In this document: in pieces, positions 1 through 9,018 of the stretch | Layout: the number at the start of each line of letters is the position of its first letter | Position numbering within the stretch: position 1 is the first letter of the stretch | Assembly: GCF_001315015.1 (NCBI RefSeq) | Contig: NZ_CP012914.1 | Coordinates: 2,352,501 to 2,416,500 of the forward strand | Source: Azospirillum brasilense | Lineage (GTDB): Bacteria; Pseudomonadota; Alphaproteobacteria; Azospirillales; Azospirillaceae | DNA: 64,000 bases | Direction of reading: 5' to 3' | The notes under the pieces: generated by a model | The model's database searches: none | The model's input: the letters and a program-made list of their open reading frames with translations, nothing else | What the model was told of the DNA's origin: nothing | Translations under genes and position numbers: made by a program

Positions 1-996
1 ATCACCGTCGAAGACCAGACCTTCACCTACACCGCGACCGCCGGCGACGTGGCGACGGGCCAGACCGCCCGCAACAACATCGCCAACCAGCTCAAGGCGT
101 CGATCAACAGCGCGCTGGGCGCCAACGGCCGCCTCAGCGGCAAGGACGTCCAGACCGTCACGGTCAGCACGACCGGAACGATCACGCTGTCCGGTGCGAC
201 GACGACCAACGCCGCCCGCGAGATGACCGTCAAGGCCACGGCCGAGAACGCCCTGACCAAGCGCATCTCCGAGAGCTTCGCGTCGGGCACGGTGGTGTCC
301 TTCGTGGTGGACCGCAAGCTGCTGGAGCAGGCCGCCAACGCCGGCAACGGCATCTCGACCATCGAGAAGAAGGTCGACATCCAGATCCAGGTCAGCAACC
401 TGAGCGGCGCCACGGTGACCCGCGACGGCATGTCCAAGCGCGGCGAGGGCAAGCTGTCGGACGGCGAGAACGCCTACGCGTTCGACACCGGCACGGTGCG
501 CTTCAACGTCGATCAGAAGACCATCAAGCAGGCGGCGGCGGCCAACTCGGCGGCCAACCTGGTCTCGGTGCAGGTGACCGACGCCAACACCTCCAACGAT
601 CTGACGGTGCAGCTCAACGAGCGCAACACCAACTCGATCACGGTGAAGTCGCAGAACCTGACCACCAGCGGCCAGGGCCTGCGTCTGGACTATGCGCAGA
701 ACGACTGGACCGACCGCGCCGATATCGACAGGGCGGTTGCCAGCATCGACTATGCGAAGCAGAACCTGCGTTCGGCCTCGCAGACGCTGTCGACCAACCT
801 GAACATCATCACGACCCGCGAAACCTTCACGAAGGAGTTCAGCGACGTGCTGGTCGAAGGCGCCAACAAGCTGACGCTGGCCGACCAGAACGAGGAAGGC
901 GCCAGCCTGCTGATGCTGCAGACCCGTCAGCAGCTCGGCACCATCGCCCTCTCGCTGGCCAACCAGTCGCAGCAGTCGATCCTGCGTCTGTTCTAA
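1..996 (+). CDS. Flagellin, C-terminal part (5' end outside window)
   Basis: This is the structural subunit of a flagellar filament, exported and polymerised outside the cell. The reading frame is open from base 1 with no start codon that fits a flagellin N-terminus, so the 5' end lies outside the window. The visible ~331 residues hold a variable, Thr/Asn-rich central part with many beta-type segments and then a conserved flagellin C-terminal helix region, ending in LGTIALSLANQSQQSILRLF just before the stop. That ending is the D0 coiled-coil signature of flagellins. No other flagellar gene is visible nearby, and the gene ends in its own strong terminator, so it is probably monocistronic. Whether it is the polar or a lateral flagellin cannot be told from this fragment. 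Confidence 0.93.
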   Translation: MTVEDQTFTYTATAGDVATGQTARNNIANQLKASINSALGANGRLSGKDVQTVTVSTTGTITLSGATTTNAAREMTVKATAENALTKRISESFASGTVVSFVVDRKLLEQAANAGNGISTIEKKVDIQIQVSNLSGATVTRDGMSKRGEGKLSDGENAYAFDTGTVRFNVDQKTIKQAAAANSAANLVSVQVTDANTSNDLTVQLNERNTNSITVKSQNLTTSGQGLRLDYAQNDWTDRADIDRAVASIDYAKQNLRSASQTLSTNLNIITTRETFTKEFSDVLVEGANKLTLADQNEEGASLLMLQTRQQLGTIALSLANQSQQSILRLF

Positions 997-1045
997 CCGG
1001 CAAGGTCCAGCCGGCGACCACAGGCCGAGGCAAGGCATTGCGCAG

Positions 1046-1079
1046 CAGGCGCCCCCAACCGGGGCGCCTGTTTTCTTTT
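1046..1079 (+). terminator. Rho-independent terminator after flagellin
   Basis: A perfect 10-bp stem (caggcgcccc / ggggcgcctg) with a 5-base loop is followed by TTTTCTTTT, 50 bases after the flagellin stop codon. Confidence 0.9.
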
Positions 1080-1086
1080 GGCCGCC

Positions 1087-2754
1087 CTACCGCAGGGCAG
1101 CCTCGATCAGGGCCCGCGCGTCGGCGGCCAGCTTCGCCCGCTCCGGCGCGCGGGTGTACATCATGTGACCGCCCTCATGGACCGTCACGGCCACCCGGTC
1201 GGCCTGCCCGTCCGGCAGTTCCAGGCGCGACGCCACCCAGCGCGACGCCATGTAGGGGGTGATGAGGTCGGTGCGCCCATGGGCGATCAGCACCCGCAGC
1301 GCCGGCTGCAGGGTCAGGGCGGCCTGGAGATCGTCCACCGCGCTGGGCTGGCCGGAACGCGGCCATTCCCAACCCCGGTTCACCCGGTCGCTGAGCAGGT
1401 CGAACGGCACCTCCGTCCGCACGCCCAGCCATTCGCGGGCGTAGGCGGCGAAGGCGGTGGTGTAGGTCGGCACCGTGCCCTTCAGGAAGGGATCGAAGGG
1501 AAGGCGCGCCGCCGACGGGTCGGGGTCCGCGGCGGTGAAGGTTCCGTCATAGACGCTGGCAACCCGCCCGCGCCCGCGCAGCAGTTCGCGGGCGAAGACG
1601 TCGGTGGGGATCTCGCCGCGGAAGCGGGTCACCAGCTCCTCGGGCAGGCCGGTGGTCCGCGCCACCTCGGCGAAAAAGTCCCGCGCCGCGCCGGGCCGAC
1701 GATAGTCCAGCCCGGCCAGCCCGGTGAGGTAGCCGGTGAAGGCGTAGCGCTCCGCCGCCGCGGCCGCCTGCTCCGGGGTGCCGGACGCCAGACCGTTGGC
1801 GGCGGCGGAGGCGGCGTAGGAGGGCAGCCGCAGCGCCGGCACCAGAAGCCCGCCGCCGCCGCGGATGGTGGCGAAATCGACCACCGGCGACACCATGATC
1901 AGCCCGTTGACGGCGATGCCGGTGTCGTCGATCAGCCGGTTGGCCATCTTGGCGATGCGAAAGCCACCATAGCTTTCCCCCACCAGGAATTTCGGCGACT
2001 CCCAGCGCCCGTTGCGGGTCAGCCAGAGCCGGACGATCTCGGCCATGGCCCGGCTGTCGGCATCGACCGACCAGAAACGCTTGCCGGGGTCCTCGTCCCG
2101 CCGCGCGCCCTCCTCCTTTCCGCCGTCACGCCGCACGCCGCGGCTGTAGCCGGTGCCGACCGGATCGATGAAGACCAGATCGGCGAAGGCCAGCCAGCTG
2201 TCCGGGTTGTCCAACAGCGGGGCCGGCGGACGCACCAGCGAGCCGTCGTCGTTGAAGCCGACCACCTTCGGTCCCAAGGCCCCCAGATGCAGATAGGCCG
2301 AGGACGCCCCCGGCCCGCCGTTGAACACGAAGGCGACCGGCCGTTGGCCGCGCGGCGCGCCATCCAACGTGTAGGTGACGGTGAAGACACGGGCCGCCAC
2401 CTCCTCGCGCGGACCGTCGCGCAGGGGCAGGAACTCCGCCACCGCCGTATAGGCGAGCGGCCCGGAGGGCAACGGCAACTGGTGCTTGGTCTCGCTGCGC
2501 TGGGCGTCAAAGCCGCCGCCGGTCCGATCTCCCGGCTTTGCTGCGTTCTGATTCGGCTCGTTCTGGGCCGGTGCATTTTGAGGCGCCGCGTCCTGGGCAT
2601 TCGCGTCTTGGGCATTCGCGTCTTGGGCATTCGCGTCTTGGGCATTCGCGCCTTGGGCGGCCGCGTCTTGGGCGGTCGGGACCTGGAGCGGCGGCAGCAC
2701 CAGCAGGGCGAGCAGCGGCAAAAGGCGGAGGCGGCGGTTCATGGCACGTCGCAT
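1087..2754 (-). CDS. Secreted S10 family serine carboxypeptidase
   Basis: A serine carboxypeptidase-like hydrolase predicted to act in the periplasm. The start at 2754 (MRRAMNRRLRLL) gives a clean Sec signal peptide; an alternative ATG is at 2742. The mature part starts with a low-complexity linker made of AQDAN repeats (about residues 30-60), then the S10 catalytic domain. NGGPG, the oxyanion-hole motif, is near residue 146. The nucleophile Ser is in GESYGG at about 261, the Asp probably in HGRTDLITPY, and the His in VHEGGHMM at about 530. The length of ~555 residues fits bacterial S10 proteins. It converges on the flagellin terminator and is divergent from the hemerythrin gene. The substrate is unknown. 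The repeat linker is odd because it comes from a near-perfect DNA minisatellite (separate entry). Confidence 0.9.
   Translation of the reverse strand: MRRAMNRRLRLLPLLALLVLPPLQVPTAQDAAAQGANAQDANAQDANAQDANAQDAAPQNAPAQNEPNQNAAKPGDRTGGGFDAQRSETKHQLPLPSGPLAYTAVAEFLPLRDGPREEVAARVFTVTYTLDGAPRGQRPVAFVFNGGPGASSAYLHLGALGPKVVGFNDDGSLVRPPAPLLDNPDSWLAFADLVFIDPVGTGYSRGVRRDGGKEEGARRDEDPGKRFWSVDADSRAMAEIVRLWLTRNGRWESPKFLVGESYGGFRIAKMANRLIDDTGIAVNGLIMVSPVVDFATIRGGGGLLVPALRLPSYAASAAANGLASGTPEQAAAAAERYAFTGYLTGLAGLDYRRPGAARDFFAEVARTTGLPEELVTRFRGEIPTDVFARELLRGRGRVASVYDGTFTAADPDPSAARLPFDPFLKGTVPTYTTAFAAYAREWLGVRTEVPFDLLSDRVNRGWEWPRSGQPSAVDDLQAALTLQPALRVLIAHGRTDLITPYMASRWVASRLELPDGQADRVAVTVHEGGHMMYTRAPERAKLAADARALIEAALR
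2588..2677 (-). repeat. 15-bp minisatellite inside the S10 peptidase gene
   Basis: Six tandem 15-bp units (gcgtcttgggcattc on the plus strand). The middle ones are identical and the outer ones differ by a few bases. They keep the reading frame and encode AQDAN on the minus strand, between the signal peptide and the catalytic domain. A looser unit precedes them at 2573-2587. Confidence 0.92.
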
Positions 2755-2954
2755 GGCGCATCCCGTCGGCTGTGTCGTCACAGGCCCGCATATTGACCCG
2801 CGACCGGCGTCAGGCAAGGACACACGCCTACGGCGTGCACCACAGCCCACACGCCAAAACCGCGACAATTTATCTCAATTCAAACCATTGATGCACATAC
2901 GACCGTGTTTATGATGCCCAAACTGCCACCACTTTAAGCCGAGTTATCGCGATC

Positions 2955-3437
2955 ATGGACATGCCCGCCGAGAATTTCCAGGATCTCGTCTGGAGCGACG
3001 ATCTTGCGTTGGGCGTCGACGACATCGACGAGCAGCACAAGCATTGGATCGAACTGGTTCAGGCGTTCCATGTCGCCGTCGCCGAAGGCCGGTCCCGCGA
3101 GGAGGTCTATCGGACATTGGCCGACGCGGTGGTCTATACGGAGATTCACTTCGCGAGCGAGCAGAAGGTCATGGAGGAGGCCGGCTATCCTTTCCTGGCC
3201 GACCATCTGGTCCAGCATTCCCTGGCGTGGGAGCAGTTGCACGCCTTCACCACCGGCAACGTGCCGGAGGAGAACATCGCCGAGTATCTGGCGACCTTCC
3301 TGCCGCAATGGCTGATGCTGCACATCAACTCCGCCGACCGCCAGTTCGCCCGCTGGCTGAAGGAGCGCGACGCCGTCCCGGCGGAGCTGGCCGACGCCCA
3401 GCTGTCCGGCCGCGTCTTCCCCAACATCCCGGTCTGA
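2955..3437 (+). CDS. Bacteriohemerythrin (160 aa)
   Basis: A small cytosolic O2-binding protein with a non-haem di-iron site, used for oxygen storage, delivery or sensing. The ligand set of the family is complete: H28 (EQHKHW), H65 and E69 (IHFASEQ), H84 and H88, and the closing H123-x4-D128 (HINSAD). The length is close to the usual size plus a ~30-residue tail. It has no fused signalling domain, so it is the stand-alone type. No clear ribosome binding site precedes this ATG, but the start fits the family N-terminus. It is monocistronic and ends at the bidirectional hairpin shared with nrdJ. A second hemerythrin is at 8456-8920. Confidence 0.92.
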   Translation: MDMPAENFQDLVWSDDLALGVDDIDEQHKHWIELVQAFHVAVAEGRSREEVYRTLADAVVYTEIHFASEQKVMEEAGYPFLADHLVQHSLAWEQLHAFTTGNVPEENIAEYLATFLPQWLMLHINSADRQFARWLKERDAVPAELADAQLSGRVFPNIPV

Positions 3438-3486
3438 CCCCGCGGGAGCGCACGCTCACCGGAGCCCGCATAAAAGGCCGCATGAA

Positions 3487-3516
3487 AAAAGGGGAGGTCC
3501 GAGGACCTCCCCTTTT
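3487..3516. terminator. Bidirectional terminator between hemerythrin and nrdJ
   Basis: A perfect palindrome with a 10-bp GC-rich stem (ggggaggtcc / ggacctcccc) and a 2-base centre, flanked by A4+ on one side and T4 on the other. It serves the two convergent genes. Confidence 0.9.
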
Positions 3517-3548
3517 CCACGCCATGCCGGGGATGGAGCCGGCTGGCC

Positions 3549-6500
3549 TCAGCTGCAGCCCGTGGTGGAGCCGCAGGTGTCGCACTTCAGGCAGGTGCCG
3601 TTGCGGACAAGCGTCATGTTGCCGCACTCCCCGCACTGATCCCCCTCATAGCCGCGGGCGCGGGCCTCGCGGATGCGGTCGTAGCGCTGGTCGCTGTTGC
3701 TGCCGCCGTAGGCGGTGCCGGTGGTGCCGCCGACCGGGGCCGTGCCGCCGGCATGGACAACCGCCGCGCCGACCGCCGGGCTGGACGCCACCGCCGCGTG
3801 GGCGGCGGACGCCGTGGCCTGGGCCGCGGTGCCGGTGGCGGCCAGGGCCGCCGCAGCCGAGACCCGCTGGGTCTGCCCGCCGTTCAGGACGCGCAGATTG
3901 TTGCGGACGTAGCCGGTGGACGCGACCTTGCGGACGATGTCCGACGGCTGGACCGCGCCGGTCTCCGGCAGGTCGCCCTGCTTGTCGCCGCTGCCCACCG
4001 TGAAGGGCACCAGATCCTCCGGCGTGGCGTGCGCCAGATCGGTGCGGCCCAGGTAGGAGATGGCGATCTCGCGGAAGATGTAGTCGATGACCGAGGTCGC
4101 CATCTTGATGGTGTCGTTGCCGGTCACCATGCCCGACGGCTCGAAGCGGGTGAAGGTGAAGGCCTCCACGAACTCTTCCAGCGGCACGCCGTACTGCAGG
4201 CCGATCGACACCGCGATGGCGAAGTTGTTCATCAGCGAGCGGAAGGCGGCGCCCTCCTTATGCATGTCGATGAAGATCTCGCCGATGCGGCCGTCCTCAT
4301 ACTCGCCGGTGCGCAGGTAGATCTTGTGGCCGCCGACGGTCGCCTTCTGGGTGTAGCCCTTGCGGCGGTGCGGCAGGCGCTCGCGCTCGGTGCGCTTGCG
4401 CTCGATGATGCGCTCCACGACCTTCTCGACGATGCGCTCGGACACCATCTGGGTGCGGGTGGCGTTCGCCGCCTCGACGATCTCCTCGACCGCGTCCTCC
4501 TCGTCGTCCAGCAGGGCGGCGGAGAGCGGCTGGCTCAGCTTCGAGCCGTCGCGGTACAGCGCGTTGGCCTTGATGCCCAGGCGCCAGGACAGCAGGTAGG
4601 CGTCCTTGCACTCCTCGACCGTCGCCGTGTTCGGCATGTTGATGGTCTTGGAGATCGCGCCGGAGATGAAGGGCTGCGCGGCGGCCATCATGGTGATGTG
4701 CGATTCCCAGGACAGGAAGCGCTTGCCGATGCGGCCGCAGGGGTTGGCGCAGTCGAACACCGGCAGATGCTCGTCCTTCAGGAACGGCGCGCCTTCCAGC
4801 GTCATGGCGCCGCAGCAGAAGGTGTTCGCCGCCTCAAGCTCGGCCTTGGTGAAGCCGAGAGCGGTCAGCAGGTCGAAGCCCGGCGCGTCCATCTGCTCGG
4901 CGGGGATGCCCAGCGTGTCGACGATGACGTCGGCGCCGACCGTCCAGCGGTTGAAGGCGAACTTGATGTCGAAGGCGGTGGCGAGGTTGCCCTCCAGCTT
5001 CTCCAGCACCTCGGCCGGGAAGCCCTTAGCGGTCAGGGTCTCGTGGTTGACGCCCGGCGCGCCCTTCAGCGTGCCGTGGCCGACCGCGTAGCGCTCGATC
5101 GCGGCGATCTCGTCGGCGGTGTAGCCCAGCGTGCGCAGGGCCTCCGGCACCAGACGGTTGACGATCTTGAAGTAGCCGCCGCCGGCCAGCTTCTTGAACT
5201 TCACCAGCGCGAAGTCCGGCTCGATGCCCGTAGTGTCGCAATCCATGACCAGGCCGATGGTGCCGGTCGGGGCGACCACCGTGGCCTGGGCGTTGCGGAA
5301 GCCGTGCTGCTCGCCCAGCTCCAGCGCCATGTCCCAGGCGCGGACGGCGGCCATCGCCAGTTCCTGCTCCGGGCACTCATCGGCGACGAAGGGCACCGGC
5401 TTGACCGACAGGCCCTCGTAACCCTCCATCTCGCCGCAGGCGGCGCGGCGGTGGTTGCGGATGACCCGCAGCATGTGGTCGCGGTTCTGCTCATAGGCCG
5501 GGAAGGCGCCCAGCTCCTGCGCCATTTCGGCGGAGGTGGCGTAGGCGACACCGGTCATCACCGCCGAAATGGCGGCGCAGTAGGCGCGGCCTTCCGCCGA
5601 GTCGTAGGGCAGGCCGGAGGACATCAGCAGGCCGCCGAGGTTGGCGAAGCCCAGGCCCAGCGTGCGGAACTCGTAGGACAGCTGGGCGATCTCCTTGGAC
5701 GGGAACTGCGCCATCAGCACGGAGATTTCCAGCACCATGGTCCACAGGCGGCAGGCGTGCTCGAACGCCTCGACGTCGAAGGACCCGTCCTTCAAACGGA
5801 ACGACATCAGGTTCAGCGAGGCGAGGTTGCAGGCCGTGTCGTCGAGGAACATGTACTCCGAGCATGGGTTCGAGGCGTTGATGCGCCCCGAGGCCGGGCA
5901 GGTGTGCCAGTCGTTGATCGTGGTGTCGAACTGCACGCCCGGATCGGCGCAGGCCCAGGCGGCGTAGCCGACCTTGTCCCACAGGTCGCGGGCGCGGAGC
6001 GTGCGATGGACCGTGCCGTCGGTGCGGCGGATCAGCTTCCACTCGTCGTCGTTCAGGACGGCCTGGATGAAGTCGTCGGAGATGCGCACCGAGTTGTTGG
6101 AGTTCTGGCCGGCCACCGTCAGGTAGGCGTCCGAGTCCCAATCGGTGTTGTAGGTCTTGAACTCGATGCTGGTGAAGCCCTGGGCGGCGAACTGGATCAC
6201 GCGCTGGACGTAGTTCTCCGGCACCTGCGCCTTGCGGGCGGCGACGACGGCCTTCTTCAGCTCCTTGTTGACCTTCGGGTCCTGGCCGTCCTGGGCGGCG
6301 GCCATGATGGCGGTCAGGTGCTGCTGGCAGATCTTGGAGCCGGTGACCAGGGCGGCAACCTTCTGCTCCTCGGTCACCTTCCAGTCGATGTAGGCCTCGA
6401 TGTCCGGGTGGTCCATGTCCACCGTGACCATCTTGGCCGCACGGCGGGTGGTGCCGCCCGACTTGATGGCGCCCGCCGCGCGGTCGCCGATCTTCAGGAA

Positions 6501-7268
6501 GCTCATCAGGCCCGACGACTTGCCGCCGCCGGCCAGCTTCTCACCCTCGCCGCGCAGGCGGGAGAAGTTGGAGCCGGTGCCCGAGCCGTACTTGAACAGG
6601 CGCGCCTCGCGGACCCACAGGTCCATGATGCCGCCCTCGTTCACCAGATCGTCGGCGACGGACTGGATGAAGCAGGCGTGCGGCTGCGGGTGCTCGTAGG
6701 CCGAGGCGGACGAGGTCAGCAGGCCGGTCTTGAAATCGACGTAGAAGTGGCCCTGGCTCGGGCCGTCGATGCCGTAGGCCCAGTGCAGGCCGGTGTTGAA
6801 CCACTGCGGGCTGTTCGGGGCCGCCATCTGGGCGGCCAGCATGAAGCGCATCTCGTCGAAGAAGGCGCGGGCGTCGGCCTCGGTGTCGAAATAGCCGCCC
6901 TTCCAGCCCCAGTAGGTCCAGGTGCCGGCCAGACGGTCGAAGACCTGCTTGGCCGACTTCTCGCCGGAATAGCGCTTCTCCTTCGGCAGGGCCGCCAGCG
7001 CCGCCTCGTCGGCCGTCTTGCGCCACAGCCAGGACGGGACGGTGTTCTCCTCGACCGCCTTCAGCGCGACCGGAACGCCGGCCTTGCGGAAATACTTCTG
7101 GGCCAGGATGTCGCTGGCGACCTGGCTGTAATTCTCGGGAACCTCGATGTCCGTCTGCTGGAAGACCACAGAGCCGTCAGGGTTGCGGATCTCGCTCGTC
7201 GTGCGGCGGAAGCCGAGAGCGGCGTAAGCATCCTGACCCTCTTTCGTGAAACGACGCTGGACCCGCAT
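3549..7268 (-). CDS. nrdJ: Adenosylcobalamin-dependent ribonucleotide reductase (class II)
   Basis: Reduces ribonucleotides to deoxyribonucleotides using an adenosylcobalamin radical, so it works with or without oxygen. The 1239-residue length matches the long alphaproteobacterial NrdJ form. The first redox Cys lies in PHACFIQSV (about 199), and the NPCSEYMF active-site motif at about 467 is followed by [21 protein letters not shown] lies further down. The C-terminus is a Cys-rich zinc-ribbon-like tail (CGECGN...[14 protein letters not shown]) preceded by an Ala/Thr/Gly-rich linker. The ATG at 7268 gives the usual MRVQRRFT start. The gene stands alone, reads toward the terminator at 3487-3516, and has a candidate NrdR box about 140 bases upstream. 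Confidence 0.97.
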   Translation of the reverse strand: MRVQRRFTKEGQDAYAALGFRRTTSEIRNPDGSVVFQQTDIEVPENYSQVASDILAQKYFRKAGVPVALKAVEENTVPSWLWRKTADEAALAALPKEKRYSGEKSAKQVFDRLAGTWTYWGWKGGYFDTEADARAFFDEMRFMLAAQMAAPNSPQWFNTGLHWAYGIDGPSQGHFYVDFKTGLLTSSASAYEHPQPHACFIQSVADDLVNEGGIMDLWVREARLFKYGSGTGSNFSRLRGEGEKLAGGGKSSGLMSFLKIGDRAAGAIKSGGTTRRAAKMVTVDMDHPDIEAYIDWKVTEEQKVAALVTGSKICQQHLTAIMAAAQDGQDPKVNKELKKAVVAARKAQVPENYVQRVIQFAAQGFTSIEFKTYNTDWDSDAYLTVAGQNSNNSVRISDDFIQAVLNDDEWKLIRRTDGTVHRTLRARDLWDKVGYAAWACADPGVQFDTTINDWHTCPASGRINASNPCSEYMFLDDTACNLASLNLMSFRLKDGSFDVEAFEHACRLWTMVLEISVLMAQFPSKEIAQLSYEFRTLGLGFANLGGLLMSSGLPYDSAEGRAYCAAISAVMTGVAYATSAEMAQELGAFPAYEQNRDHMLRVIRNHRRAACGEMEGYEGLSVKPVPFVADECPEQELAMAAVRAWDMALELGEQHGFRNAQATVVAPTGTIGLVMDCDTTGIEPDFALVKFKKLAGGGYFKIVNRLVPEALRTLGYTADEIAAIERYAVGHGTLKGAPGVNHETLTAKGFPAEVLEKLEGNLATAFDIKFAFNRWTVGADVIVDTLGIPAEQMDAPGFDLLTALGFTKAELEAANTFCCGAMTLEGAPFLKDEHLPVFDCANPCGRIGKRFLSWESHITMMAAAQPFISGAISKTINMPNTATVEECKDAYLLSWRLGIKANALYRDGSKLSQPLSAALLDDEEDAVEEIVEAANATRTQMVSERIVEKVVERIIERKRTERERLPHRRKGYTQKATVGGHKIYLRTGEYEDGRIGEIFIDMHKEGAAFRSLMNNFAIAVSIGLQYGVPLEEFVEAFTFTRFEPSGMVTGNDTIKMATSVIDYIFREIAISYLGRTDLAHATPEDLVPFTVGSGDKQGDLPETGAVQPSDIVRKVASTGYVRNNLRVLNGGQTQRVSAAAALAATGTAAQATASAAHAAVASSPAVGAAVVHAGGTAPVGGTTGTAYGGSNSDQRYDRIREARARGYEGDQCGECGNMTLVRNGTCLKCDTCGSTTGCS

Positions 7269-7402
7269 GTGACTCGTGCTCCCTCTGGCTGGCGAACAAA
7301 GGTGTCGCGCTCCGTGCGGCGCAGCTCGCGCTGGCTGACGAACGCAACACCCTGTATGTTGGTGCGCATCCTAGCCTCAAGCTTTGGGCCAAGCAAGACC
7401 CG

Positions 7403-7418
7403 GCCCAAGATATTGTGT
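7403..7418. promoter_or_regulatory. Candidate NrdR box upstream of nrdJ
   Basis: The sequence gcccaagatattgtgt fits the 16-bp NrdR consensus (acaCwAtATaTwGtgt, from memory) at 13 of 16 positions. It lies about 135-150 bases upstream of the nrdJ start. NrdR boxes usually come in pairs about 31 bp apart, and the second half-site near 7434-7453 is poor. The box overlaps a small inverted repeat, ttgggcc (7384-7390) with ggcccaa (7402-7408). Confidence 0.5.
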
Positions 7419-7438
7419 GCTTGACGCGGGCTTACCTC

Positions 7439-7514
7439 CTAGATATGGCGCGTCAGGTCAACGGGCCAAGCCGCTGGGGGTTCCCGGAAAAAATCCGCCC
7501 ACCCCCATATCTAG
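7439..7514. repeat. 10-bp inverted repeat pair upstream of nrdJ
   Basis: ctagatatgg at 7439-7448 and its exact reverse complement ccatatctag at 7505-7514, 56 bases apart, in the non-coding region between nrdJ and the PRC-barrel gene. It could be a paired regulator site or the base of an RNA stem. Confidence 0.6.
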
Positions 7515-7797
7515 TCCCCGCCAGAGAGCCTCCGGCACCCGGTTTCCGTAAGGAATCCGTCACTTTCACGGGGTTGCAGACCTCTCCGACCCGAGGAATT
7601 ACGGGGGGCGAATCGGCGGTACACCCTTCTCCCGATCCCCCGCTCCGCGGCCCCACCTTTGCCCACTGGACCGGCCCCGCGATGGGGAGCCCAGACGGCG
7701 TCCCGAGTCGCCCCCGCGATGTCACAAGAGCCCCCGCGTGACCTTTCCCGCCCTCCCCGGTTGGAAGGGTCGGTTTCGTGCAACGAGGAGAGCTTCC

Positions 7798-8307
7798 ATG
7801 CACAAGACGGTGATCGCGACCCTGTCCGCCCTGGCGCTGATGACCGGCGCCGCGGCGGCCCAGACCGGCACCGGCGGCTCCACCCAGGCCCCGAGTTCCC
7901 AGGCCCCGAATTCGGTCATCATGGACCAAGGCCAGGGCGCCCGCCCGGCCGGCCCCGCTAGCGGCGCCGCAAGCAACGCCACGGGTGGCGCCAGCGTCGA
8001 GCATCTGATGAGCCGCACGGTGATCGGCGCCGACGGTGAGAAGGTCGGCAAGGTGTCCGACGTGATCCTCGGCCCGGACGGCAACGCGCAGCTCCTGGTG
8101 ATCCAGAGCGGCGGCTTCCTCGGCATCGGCGGCAAGGAGATCGCCGCGGACATCGCGCTGGCCGACGTGCTGCCGGGCAACGGCCCGATCACGCTGCGCG
8201 ACGTCACCCAGGCGAGCGTGCGCGACATGCCGGAGTTCCAGTACAGCGACAGCATGACCTCGCTGAACCGCGGCCCCAAGCACAGCGGCGAGTCGAACAA
8301 GCAGTGA
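7798..8307 (+). CDS. Secreted PRC-barrel domain protein
   Basis: A 169-residue exported protein. The start at 7798 is set by GAGGAG 7 bases upstream and begins a standard signal peptide (MHKTVIATLSALALMTGAAAAQ). A Gly/Ala/Ser-rich linker runs to about residue 60, followed by one PRC-barrel domain: a short beta-barrel with SRTVIGADGEKVGKVSDVILGPDGNAQLLVI, then GGFLGIGGKEIAAD. PRC-barrel proteins of this type are common in alphaproteobacteria and usually lack a known function; some are stress-induced periplasmic proteins. It is a single gene followed directly by the dispersed palindromic element, which may end its transcript. Confidence 0.88.
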   Translation: MHKTVIATLSALALMTGAAAAQTGTGGSTQAPSSQAPNSVIMDQGQGARPAGPASGAASNATGGASVEHLMSRTVIGADGEKVGKVSDVILGPDGNAQLLVIQSGGFLGIGGKEIAADIALADVLPGNGPITLRDVTQASVRDMPEFQYSDSMTSLNRGPKHSGESNKQ

Positions 8308-8327
8308 CGCGCTGAACATCAATATTT

Positions 8328-8445
8328 CCCCTCTCCCCTCTGGGGAGAGGGTCAGGGTGAGGGGGTTGCGCGTGGCGGTACGTCCGGCAAATGCATGTCC
8401 CCCTCACCGGCCCTCCGGGCCACCCTCTCCCCAGAGGGGAGAGGG
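8328..8445. repeat. Dispersed palindromic element, copy 1
   Basis: A ~118-bp element whose ends are long inverted repeats built from cccctctcccctctggggag and its complement, with a variable middle that still holds cgtccggcaaa. A second copy lies at 18651-18760. It sits between two convergent genes (PRC-barrel and hemerythrin) and could fold into a very stable cruciform or act as a bidirectional terminator. It resembles the non-autonomous palindromic repeats of other alphaproteobacteria. Confidence 0.88.
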
Positions 8446-8455
8446 CTATTAGGCT

Positions 8456-8920
8456 CTACGCCTCCACCCCGCGCTCGCGCAGATAGGCGCCCAGCTTGGT
8501 GTCCACGCCCAGGATGTGGCCCGACAGCCATTTGGCGAGAAAGCCCAGCACGAAGGCGCCTTTTTCCCCACCCGCGTCCAGCGCGCTGTTCACGTCGTGA
8601 AGCTGGCGGACGAAGCTGTCGTGCAGCGCCTTGTGGGCGGTGTAATCGGGATAGCCGTGCTCGCGCATCAGCGTCTCTTCCCGGTCGAAATGCGTGTCGG
8701 TGTAGTCGAGCAGTTCCCTCAGCACATCCTGGATCTCGCTGTCGGCGCGGAACTCGTTCACCGCGGTGACGAACTCGTTGAACAGCTCGAACAGGCGCTT
8801 GTGGTCGGCGTCAATCACGGCGTTCCCGACGCCGAAGCCGTCCTGCCACGCCATCGTTTCCCAGCGTGGGTCGGCAAGGTTCGGCTTCATCGTCTTCGGC
8901 TGCGTGGTGTTTAATTGCAT
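8456..8920 (-). CDS. Bacteriohemerythrin (154 aa)
   Basis: The second stand-alone di-iron oxygen-binding hemerythrin of the window. The start at 8920 (MQLNTTQPK) is chosen because a GGGGGAAA ribosome binding site precedes it by about 6 bases; the eight codons upstream only encode that site. All ligands are present: H40 (DADHKRLF), H77 and E81 (HFDREE), H96, H100, and H135-x4-D140 (HILGVD). It has no membrane or signalling domain. It differs clearly in sequence from the protein at 2955-3437, so the two are unlikely to be a recent duplication. It is a single gene ending against the palindromic element. Confidence 0.92.
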   Translation of the reverse strand: MQLNTTQPKTMKPNLADPRWETMAWQDGFGVGNAVIDADHKRLFELFNEFVTAVNEFRADSEIQDVLRELLDYTDTHFDREETLMREHGYPDYTAHKALHDSFVRQLHDVNSALDAGGEKGAFVLGFLAKWLSGHILGVDTKLGAYLRERGVEA

Positions 8921-9018
8921 GACGTTTCCCCCTTCAGGAAACATCCTTATAAGCCGCCGCCCGCCCGTTGCCGGGGCGGCAGATAGTCACATATATAATA
9001 CGGTTATAGGATTGCCGG

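Larger units (their letters stand above)
7269..7797. other. 529-bp intergenic region, divergent promoters
   Basis: The region separates nrdJ (minus) and the PRC-barrel gene (plus). Besides the candidate NrdR box and the inverted repeat noted separately, no gene is evident. I looked for a cobalamin riboswitch because the downstream enzyme uses B12 and did not find a convincing B12 box. Confidence 0.6.

Noticed and set aside
3753-7424. Very long open frame (over 1200 codons) on the plus strand
   Set aside because: It lies antisense to nrdJ, is rich in Arg/Gly/His/Ala as expected of a mirror frame in G+C-rich DNA, and has no family resemblance.
7269-7797. Cobalamin riboswitch upstream of nrdJ
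   Set aside because: Expected from the enzyme's cofactor, but I found no convincing B12 box or the conserved core in the minus-strand leader. A covariance-model search would settle it.
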